A DNA stretch of 35,756 nt, taken from Phycisphaerae bacterium. Lineage in GTDB: Bacteria; Planctomycetota; Phycisphaerae; Sedimentisphaerales; Anaerobacaceae. Positions 30,059-35,756 of the stretch are shown here, piece by piece. The notes under the pieces are model-generated. The model did not search any database, was not told where the DNA came from, and saw nothing but the letters and a program-made list of their open reading frames with translations. The stretch is from contig JAAYBV010000079.1 of the NCBI GenBank assembly GCA_012744475.1, positions 1 to 35,756 of the forward strand, read 5' to 3'. Each line of letters opens with the position of its first letter. The stretch's first letter is position 1. Position numbers and translations under genes: made by a program.

Positions 30059-30127
30059 GGCAGACCTCTGCGCTAAGGGTTCCTCAGGCTGCAAAGATGC
30101 AGCGGGGTATCACCAAAACAGCCCCAC

Positions 30128-30156
30128 AGTTTAATCGCTGTGCGCCTTGCGGACAA
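30128..30156 (-). promoter_or_regulatory. Candidate sigma-70-type promoter for dnaN
   Basis: On the minus strand TTGTCC (30151-30156), 17-base spacer, TAAACT (30128-30133); four of six consensus matches in each box. It ends 70 bases before the dnaN start. Confidence 0.45.
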
Positions 30157-30294
30157 TCTTTTTCCGCGAAAACCTCGCCCCCGAGGCGTTTTGGAGAACC
30201 ACGGGACTTGCACGCCACTACAGACAGACCGCCACCGAATTGCGGCATTGCAGGCGATCCTGTTGGAGAACCGGCGTGTGGACAGACAACTCGA

Positions 30295-30320
30295 ATAAGA
30301 AGGATAAGAAGGAAATAAGG
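30295..30320 (+). repeat. Tandem ATAAGAAGG repeats
   Basis: Two perfect 9-bp copies, 30295-30303 and 30304-30312, followed by the partial copy aataagg (30314-30320). They lead directly into a TAG-triplet run. Iteron-like; possible initiator or regulator binding. Confidence 0.6.
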
Positions 30321-30340
30321 TAGTAGTATTAGTCATATAG
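30321..30340 (+). other. TAG-triplet run resembling a DnaA-trio
   Basis: tagtagtattagtcatatag contains TAG at the spacing of repeated triplets, like the DnaA-trio element where DnaA opens bacterial origins. It is A/T-rich and followed by a GC cluster (gcggccgg). The consensus DnaA box is 87 bases away, further than usual, so this is suggestive only. Confidence 0.3.
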
Positions 30341-30426
30341 GCGGCCGGATTGTTAGTATTGCCAGATAGGGTTTTATAAGCCCTTGTGACTTCGGGAGAT
30401 GGCGACACGGATAGCCGTCTTGTTTG

Positions 30427-30435
30427 TGTGGAAAA
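30427..30435 (-). promoter_or_regulatory. DnaA box TTTTCCACA
   Basis: The minus strand reads TTTTCCACA, fitting the TTWTNCACA consensus. It is the only full-consensus match I found in the dnaN-activase gap. Confidence 0.55.
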
Positions 30436-30460
30436 ACTGTTACGTTGAGAGTGGGTGGAC

Positions 30461-30489
30461 TTGACAATACGGCCGGTTTTGAGTAATCA
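30461..30489 (+). promoter_or_regulatory. Possible promoter for the activase gene
   Basis: A perfect -35 TTGACA (30461-30466) with a 17-base spacer leads to TAATCA (30484-30489), a poor -10. The orientation fits the downstream gene at 30701. Confidence 0.35.
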
Positions 30490-30700
30490 ACAGCCTTGCG
30501 TGTCTGTTTCTAACAGGAAGAATCATAAGAACTAACACTCGACGCATGGTCTCTGTAGAGCCTGCCAAAGTGCGTCCCTATTAGGGGGCTGGCGCTGGAG
30601 GCCTGTGCGATTTGAGCGCTGTCCTGCGGCGGCGCCGATGGTCTGTAAAGCGGCCGGACCGAAGAGCCTCAGCGGCACACGAACATACGGATGGATAAAG

Positions 30701-33700
30701 ATGCAGGTGAACGACAGCGTGCACTCGAATAGGCGGACCGGCAAGGGGAATCTCTTCGCAGGTATTGACATCGGCAGCAGTGCCTTGCACTACATTGTGC
30801 TGGACGGGGATGGATCGGTCTTGTATTCGCCCGCGCCGATCATGCACTTCGCCAATCCGCTCGGCGCCATGGCCGAGGCCTGGCGCGACGTGCTGGCGCG
30901 GTTTGATCGCAAGACCATTCGCAGCACGGCGCTGACGGGCAGCGCCGCCCAGAGCTTTCCGAGCGTGATGGCGGGCGCCCTCTATGTCTACGACAGCGTT
31001 GCCATCCCGAAAGGGGCGGAGGTGCTCGCGCCACAGGCGCGTCACGTCTTCCACATCGGGGCCAAAGACGCGTACTTCTTCACGCTCGGCGCCACCGGCG
31101 GCCGCCAGATCATCCGCGAGTGGCGCACGGGCACGAAGTGCGGCGGCGGCTCGGGGATGCTCATCGAGAAGCAATGCCGGCGCTTGTTCCAGGGAGATGT
31201 GCCAAGCCCGGAGCTGGAGGACTGCGGGCCGGCCGAGGATGAGCCGCACCGAGCGGCGGTTGCCGCGCGCAACCGGCGGAAGCTCCAGGATCGCGTGGAG
31301 GAGATGTTCCGCCGGGCCGAACAGGAAGCCGCCAGGAGCACTGAGCCGAGCGAGTTCCTCGCCCGCTGCGGCGTGGTCGTCCAGTCCGATCTGATCCACA
31401 AACAGAACGAGGGGGCCACCCGCGTCGACAACCTCGCGGGCCTGTTCCGCACGGTGGCACGCAACTACGTGATCGACGTGCTCGGCTCCAGCGAGTTCGG
31501 CGGCGCCGGCGGCCAGGGCCAAGCCATCTCGACCGGCGGTGTCTTCTCCAACGACTTGGTCCGCGCCAACCTCGCGGACCTGCTGGGGATACCGATCGTC
31601 CGGCCGGAGCACCACCACAATATCGCCGCCGCCGGCGCAGCGCTCAAGGCTCTCGAAGAAGGCAATGCCTTCGTCCTGGACCTCGATCAACTTGCGAAGG
31701 TCGCCGAGCATAGTCGCCAGAAGAGAGCGTTCGCGCCGCCGCTCAGCGCAAGTTTGGCGCGCGTGCGCGAGCGAAGTGAAACCCTCGCCGCTGAGATCGC
31801 GCCCGGCACGGAGGTCGTGCTCGGCATCGACGGCGGCAGCACCACGACCAAAGGCGCCATCGTTGAACTCCAGACCGGCAAGCTCCTCGACAAGCTGTAC
31901 ATCAAGACGCATGGCAATCCCGAAGAGTCGCTCAAGCGCGTGCTGCGCTACCTGTCGCGCCACAAAGACAATGTCATCATCAAGGGCGTCGGCGCCACGG
32001 GATCGGCGCGCAAGCTCTACGAGAAGATCCTGCTGAGCAAGAAGAAGGCCCAGCAGCTCGCCGAGCACGGCGTCATGTTGGCCGATCGCATCACCGACGA
32101 GATCACCTGTCACGCGCTGGGCGTCAAGCACTGCAACCCCGAGATCGACACGATCTTCGAGGTCGGCGGCCAGGACATGAAGTTCACCTGCTTCTCGCCC
32201 GATGGGACCGTCAAAGAAGCGAAGATGAACTACAGTTGCCAGGCTGGCTCCGGCCAGACGCTCGAGAACATGGCCGACGTGATCAACCTGGATGTCGAGA
32301 GCACGCTGCAGGAGGCCGCGTTGCAAGCCAGGCGCGTCCCGATCATCGACTCGACCTGCGGCGTGTTCATGGAAATGGACGAGAACCGGCTGATTGCCGA
32401 GGGCTTCGGGCGCGACGAGATCGCCGCCGCCATCCTGCGCGGCACCGCCGGCAGCTATTACTACAAGTTCGTCGGCGGCGCCCAGCACGTCGGCAGCAAG
32501 TGCTCCGCGCAGGGCGGGCCCGCGCTGGGCAAGGCGTTTCTGGCCGCGCTGGCCCAGGTCACCGACGGCGTCGTCGAAGCCTACCCGCACCGCGAGATGT
32601 TCGGCGCCTGGGGCCAGGCCCTCGATATCATCAGGCACATCCGCGAACTCGAACAGCAAGGCCGGACGCACGGGACGGCGTTCCGTGGCTGGGAAATCGT
32701 CGATATGCCGTTCGCGAAGCGCAAAGTCGCCTGCCGCGACCTCTTCGGCGAGCGCTCCTGCGGCATTCGCGATTGCCAGCTCGAAGTCTTCCACATCGAG
32801 GACGACGAGATCATCACCGGCGGCTTCTGTCCGCTCGGCAATTCCGAAGCCGTCGCAAAGCCCAAGACCAACTACGTCGACCGCTACCACCGCATCTACG
32901 AGAAGCACTTCAAGAAGCAGGGTTGCATCCAGACGGAGCTGCGTTCCGCCGAGCCGACGGGCCCGACCGTCGGCATCAAGCGCAGCATGGCGACCCTGGG
33001 CGAAAAAGGCATCTGGAGCGCAGCGCTGTTCCGCAAGCTCGGCTTCTACCCGGTGGTGTCGCCGCGCAGCAACAGCGAGATCGCCAAGATCGGCGTCGAC
33101 AATTCGCGCACCGAGTTCTGCATCGCGCGCAAGCTGGCGACCGGCCACGCCGCCGTGCTCAACGGCGACCCGGCCATCGAGTATCTGTTCAACCCCAGCT
33201 TCATCGAGCAGCGCAGGCCCGAGCGGCCCGACCTGAAGTACTGCATCTACACCGAGTCCGAAGGCTACGTCCTCAACGACGTGCTCAGCCTCGACAAGAT
33301 GCGCCAGATCAACCCGATCCTGCACTTCGGCGACCTGCCCCTGCTGGTCACCGAGATTCGAAAGGAATTCGCCCGCGTCGGCTTCTCGTTCAACGACCGC
33401 CAGATCAAGAACGCCATCGCCTACGCCGAGAGCGCCGAGAATCAGTTCAAGAGCGACCTCTATGCCGAAGGCGACCGCTTCCTGCAGCGCGTCGAGCGCG
33501 AGGGCGTCAAGGCCTACGTCGGCATCGGACGCGACTACGTCCTGCTCGACCCCGAGGCCAGCTCCAATTCCGGGGCGATGTTCTCGCAGGTGCGCGGGCT
33601 GGATTACATCCCGCAGCAGTTCCTCGAACACAAGTTCCTGGACCTGTCGATCAAGGAGTTTGTCGACAACGAATTCTGGGTGCAGAGCGTCAAGATTCTC

Positions 33701-35386
33701 AAGGCCAATCTGTTCGTCGCCAACCATCCGAACCTGTTCCCCATCCGCATGATCAATTTCGCCTGCGGGCCCGACAGTCTGAAGATCTACCAGGAGGAGA
33801 ACATTCAGCAGGCCGCCGCCAAGCCGCTGCTCGTGCTGGTCACCGACGCCCAGACCAACAACGCGCCGTTCGTCACGCGGACCGAGGCCCACGAGCGCGT
33901 GGTCAACGAGAGCCGTCCGGTGCCCGTGGACGCCACGAAGCTCAAGGGATATTCGGCGAACAGCTACAACAAGCGGACCTGGCTGATCCCTTACATGGGT
34001 GACGCCAGTTACATGGGCGCCGCCGGCCTGAACTACTTCGGGATCAGCAGCCAGGTGCTGCCGACGGACACGCCCCGCGGCTACGAAGTCGCGCGCAAGC
34101 ACATTTCCACGGAGGTCTGCTATCCGCTCAAGGGTGTCGTCGGTGACGCGATCGGTTTCTTGCAGGAGCAGATCGAGAAGACCAGCCGGCAGGAGGTCGA
34201 AGACAACTATCTCGTGATGCTGCCGACGACAAGCGGCCCGTGCCGGTTCGGCAAGTACACCGAGCTGCTCCAGGAGTTCATGCGGCTGGAAGGCCTGGAG
34301 AAGATCCCCGTCGTCGGCCCGTCGTCCGAGACCGACTACATCGACATCCCGCTGCCCGAAGACCTGCGCCCGTCCGACCGGATGAAGATGCAGCAGATCC
34401 TCTTCAAGGGCATCAACGCCTCCGATCTGCTCGAAGACATCCTGCGTCGCTTCCGCCCGTACGCGGCGGACAAGGCCGAGGCCGACGCCCTGAAAAAAGA
34501 GCGGCTCGAAGCGGTCAGCGCGATCGTCGCCGCCGGGGCCGACACTGACAAGATGGTGGGGTGGGGACACGACACGGTCGCCATGTTCCAGGCGCTGCCG
34601 CTGGCGCACCGCGAGCGGTTCCCGCTGATCCTCTACATCGGCGAGATCTACATGCGCCAGCACGACCCCTACACGGACCAGGTCGTTCGCCAGCTCGAAG
34701 ACCGGCAGTTGGAGGTGGTTCGCGATCCGATCACCGACTGGCTGCTGTACGTCAACCGGATGAACGTGCGCAACAACAAGCGCGACGTGCGTCTGGGCCT
34801 GCGGTCGCTCGACGTGGGCCGCGCGTGGCGGTCGAGTGGGCAACTGGGCAAGTCGCTGCTGAAGTCGCGGTACATGAACCACGTCGCCGAGAAGCTGGCC
34901 GCGCCGTTCCACGAGGTGCTCGCCGGGAGGCACGTGCTGCCGCATCCGATGGAGATCATCGAGAAGCTCGAACGCGAGCACGAAGGCCATGGCAACATCG
35001 AGGGCGAGTCGCCTCTGAGCACGGGCATCGCGTACTACTTCATGCACGACCTGATCCGCCCGCACGGCGACGCCTATATCTCCGGCATCTTCCACGTCGG
35101 GCCGTTCACCTGCATGCAGGAGGGCGTCGCCACCGCGAAGATCGAGGCGATGATGAAGGAGTTCCGCAAGAAGAACCCCGATCTGGTGTTCCCGATCATC
35201 CACGCGTTTTTCGGCGATTCGCCCAACGCCAACCTCGCCGCGGAGATCGCCGTCTTCCGGGAGCAGTGCTACCAGAAGCGCGACCTGCTGCGCGGCCGCC
35301 ACAGCGGATTGCCTGCCCGCGAGGTCCGCAGCTACACGCCCAGCCGTACGCCCGCCGACACGAAGGCCTCGCCCGCCCAGCGATAA
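30701..35386 (+). CDS. Fused acyl-CoA dehydratase activase: two BcrAD/BadFG ATPase domains, DUF2229 and HgdB-like domain
   Basis: 1561 residues from ATG 30701; GTG 30605 would add 32 residues but has GGAGG only three bases away and unconserved sequence. Domain 1 (about 20-350) is an ASKHA ATPase with GIDIGSS (21-27), Cys147 in TKCGGGSG and Cys223 in ARCGVV. Domain 2 (about 372-640) is the canonical activator ATPase: GIDGGSTTTKG (375-385), EVGGQDMKF, and Cys513 and Cys553, spaced as the cluster ligands of HgdC (C-x39-C). DUF2229 starts near 755 (VGIKRSMATLGEKGIW); the C-terminal part is HgdB-like (GPCRFGKYTELLQ, FHVGPFTCMQEGV). Relatives use ATP to push electrons at very low potential through a 4Fe-4S cluster to 2-hydroxyacyl-CoA dehydratases or double-cubane proteins. 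It belongs to anaerobic metabolism; the substrate is unknown. Confidence 0.88.
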   Translation: MQVNDSVHSNRRTGKGNLFAGIDIGSSALHYIVLDGDGSVLYSPAPIMHFANPLGAMAEAWRDVLARFDRKTIRSTALTGSAAQSFPSVMAGALYVYDSVAIPKGAEVLAPQARHVFHIGAKDAYFFTLGATGGRQIIREWRTGTKCGGGSGMLIEKQCRRLFQGDVPSPELEDCGPAEDEPHRAAVAARNRRKLQDRVEEMFRRAEQEAARSTEPSEFLARCGVVVQSDLIHKQNEGATRVDNLAGLFRTVARNYVIDVLGSSEFGGAGGQGQAISTGGVFSNDLVRANLADLLGIPIVRPEHHHNIAAAGAALKALEEGNAFVLDLDQLAKVAEHSRQKRAFAPPLSASLARVRERSETLAAEIAPGTEVVLGIDGGSTTTKGAIVELQTGKLLDKLYIKTHGNPEESLKRVLRYLSRHKDNVIIKGVGATGSARKLYEKILLSKKKAQQLAEHGVMLADRITDEITCHALGVKHCNPEIDTIFEVGGQDMKFTCFSPDGTVKEAKMNYSCQAGSGQTLENMADVINLDVESTLQEAALQARRVPIIDSTCGVFMEMDENRLIAEGFGRDEIAAAILRGTAGSYYYKFVGGAQHVGSKCSAQGGPALGKAFLAALAQVTDGVVEAYPHREMFGAWGQALDIIRHIRELEQQGRTHGTAFRGWEIVDMPFAKRKVACRDLFGERSCGIRDCQLEVFHIEDDEIITGGFCPLGNSEAVAKPKTNYVDRYHRIYEKHFKKQGCIQTELRSAEPTGPTVGIKRSMATLGEKGIWSAALFRKLGFYPVVSPRSNSEIAKIGVDNSRTEFCIARKLATGHAAVLNGDPAIEYLFNPSFIEQRRPERPDLKYCIYTESEGYVLNDVLSLDKMRQINPILHFGDLPLLVTEIRKEFARVGFSFNDRQIKNAIAYAESAENQFKSDLYAEGDRFLQRVEREGVKAYVGIGRDYVLLDPEASSNSGAMFSQVRGLDYIPQQFLEHKFLDLSIKEFVDNEFWVQSVKILKANLFVANHPNLFPIRMINFACGPDSLKIYQEENIQQAAAKPLLVLVTDAQTNNAPFVTRTEAHERVVNESRPVPVDATKLKGYSANSYNKRTWLIPYMGDASYMGAAGLNYFGISSQVLPTDTPRGYEVARKHISTEVCYPLKGVVGDAIGFLQEQIEKTSRQEVEDNYLVMLPTTSGPCRFGKYTELLQEFMRLEGLEKIPVVGPSSETDYIDIPLPEDLRPSDRMKMQQILFKGINASDLLEDILRRFRPYAADKAEADALKKERLEAVSAIVAAGADTDKMVGWGHDTVAMFQALPLAHRERFPLILYIGEIYMRQHDPYTDQVVRQLEDRQLEVVRDPITDWLLYVNRMNVRNNKRDVRLGLRSLDVGRAWRSSGQLGKSLLKSRYMNHVAEKLAAPFHEVLAGRHVLPHPMEIIEKLEREHEGHGNIEGESPLSTGIAYYFMHDLIRPHGDAYISGIFHVGPFTCMQEGVATAKIEAMMKEFRKKNPDLVFPIIHAFFGDSPNANLAAEIAVFREQCYQKRDLLRGRHSGLPAREVRSYTPSRTPADTKASPAQR

Positions 35387-35646
35387 TCGTTCCGAGTGGC
35401 AGCCTCAAGCGCAGCGCTCGCCTGAGCCTGCCGAACGGCTTGGGGATGGCGGGCTCCGACCACATGCTTTCCCGACAGGCATGCGGCAAGTGCATCGCAC
35501 GTTCGTAGCGGCGTCGTCCGACGCTACCTGTGCGCGTTTCCAGCAGCCCCCTGCCGCGCGCACCACAAATGCCTGGACAAGTCCCGGCGGATGTGCTATG
35601 ATTTCTAATAGAGTTGAATGCCGAGATCGGATACGGAGGGAGCACC
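35387..35646. other. Intergenic region with palindromic repeats and promoter
   Basis: 260 bases. Near the left is an imperfect palindrome-rich segment (35401-35445) containing, on the minus strand, TTCGGCAGGCTCAGGCGAGC, reminiscent of widespread short dispersed repeats. At 35505-35527 lies gtagcggcgtcg-tc-cgacgctac, a stem with a three-base bulge. The promoter for the next gene is at 35574-35602. No T-run terminator for the activase gene is seen. Confidence 0.45.
35574..35602 (+). promoter_or_regulatory. Sigma-70-type promoter for the terminal secreted gene
   Basis: TGGACA (35574-35579), 17-base spacer, TATGAT (35597-35602); five of six matches in each box, 44 bases before the start codon. 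It is the best promoter match in the window. Confidence 0.7.
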
Positions 35647-35756
35647 ATGATGCGGAGGATCGTTCGGAGAGTCGCATTCGTCGCGGGAATCTTTCTGCTG
35701 ATTGTGGGCGCTGCCCCTGTAGGCGCCCAGCGCATCGTCTACGTCGATGACGACGC
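35647..35756 (+). CDS. Secreted beta-helix-type protein (5' end only)
   Basis: The first 36 codons are in the window; the rest lies to the right. The start ATG (a second ATG follows at once) has GGAGGG six bases upstream. It encodes a clear signal peptide: basic MMRRIVRRV, hydrophobic AFVAGIFLLIVGA, cleavage after APVGA, then QRIVYVDDD. YVDDDA directly after the signal peptide is the usual opening of planctomycete right-handed parallel beta-helix proteins, many with dockerin-like tails like the fragment at the left end of the window. Function cannot be inferred from the fragment. Confidence 0.82.
   Translation, partial: MMRRIVRRVAFVAGIFLLIVGAAPVGAQRIVYVDDD

Larger units (their letters stand above)
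30059..30700. other. Divergent intergenic region, candidate replication origin
   Basis: About 640 bases without a convincing gene between dnaN (minus) and the activase gene (plus), visibly richer in A/T than its surroundings. It holds a DnaA box (30427-30435), a second weaker one (30277-30285, 7 of 9), tandem 9-bp repeats (30295-30312), a TAG-triplet run (30321-30340) and candidate promoters pointing both ways. Transcription leaves the region on both sides and the left genes are dnaN-dciA-gyrB, as expected beside oriC. Against this, only one DnaA box fits the consensus and dnaA is not adjacent. Confidence 0.45.

Noticed and set aside
30277-30285. TGTGGACAG as a second strong DnaA box
   Set aside because: Two mismatches to the consensus; kept only as weak support for the origin idea.
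30605-30700. GTG 30605 as start of the activase
   Set aside because: The GGAGG lies only three bases from the GTG and the 32 extra residues look non-coding; not excluded.
30581-35302. A 1573-codon open frame antisense to the activase gene
   Set aside because: It mirrors the plus-strand gene, has no family motif, signal peptide or ribosome site, and is explained by high GC at third positions keeping the opposite frame open.

Overview
The window looks like chromosome from a free-living planctomycete of the Phycisphaerae / Sedimentisphaerales type, probably anaerobic and polysaccharide-degrading. This rests on high GC content and clear Shine-Dalgarno sites. The secretome also fits: secreted proteins ending in a dockerin-like Ca-binding loop, an exported protein opening a YVDDDA-type beta-helix, DUF11 and cadherin-like repeats, and a lone prepilin-like protein. 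Two glycoside hydrolase family 2 enzymes, a tagaturonate epimerase and a giant oxygen-sensitive-type acyl-CoA dehydratase activase complete the picture. Taxonomy is inference from gene style; no rRNA or ribosomal protein gene is present.

Layout. 1-170: 3' end of a secreted dockerin-type protein. 228-4292 (minus): murE-murF-mraY, a shortened cell-wall cluster with meso-DAP-type MurE. 4584-6059 (plus): secreted transglutaminase-like protein, convergent with recJ (6072-7823, minus). 7946-11164 (minus): exported LacZ-type GH2 beta-galactosidase. It diverges from a plus-strand operon of an SDR oxidoreductase, a second exported GH2 enzyme and dtd (11425-15455), closed by a strong hairpin. 15561-16754 (minus): exported cadherin-like protein. 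17119-18303 (plus): a prepilin-like protein and a small beta-barrel-like protein. 18332-20868 (minus): aquaporin Z and a DUF11 lipoprotein. 21209-23374 (minus): tagaturonate 3-epimerase and a TPR lipoprotein with a textbook terminator. 23680-25951 (plus): an ECF sigma factor, a membrane protein that is probably its anti-sigma factor, and a secreted protein of unknown function, closed by a terminator hairpin. 26010-30058 (minus): gyrB, dciA and dnaN in replication-origin-like order. 30059-30700: a gene-free, comparatively AT-rich divergent region with a DnaA box, tandem repeats and a TAG-triplet run. 30701-35386 (plus): a 1561-residue fused acyl-CoA dehydratase activase. 35647-end (plus): start of a secreted beta-helix-type protein with a good promoter.

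How it works together. The hydrolases and epimerase point to release and catabolism of galactosides and pectin-type uronates, carried out by exported enzymes. The dnaN-dciA-gyrB block, with transcription leaving the intergenic region in both directions, makes 30.06-30.60 kb a reasonable candidate replication origin, although dnaA and recF are not beside it. The most interesting uncharacterised unit is the sigma / membrane protein / secreted protein operon. Several small dispersed palindromes lie between genes, and a heptanucleotide repeat lies inside murE.
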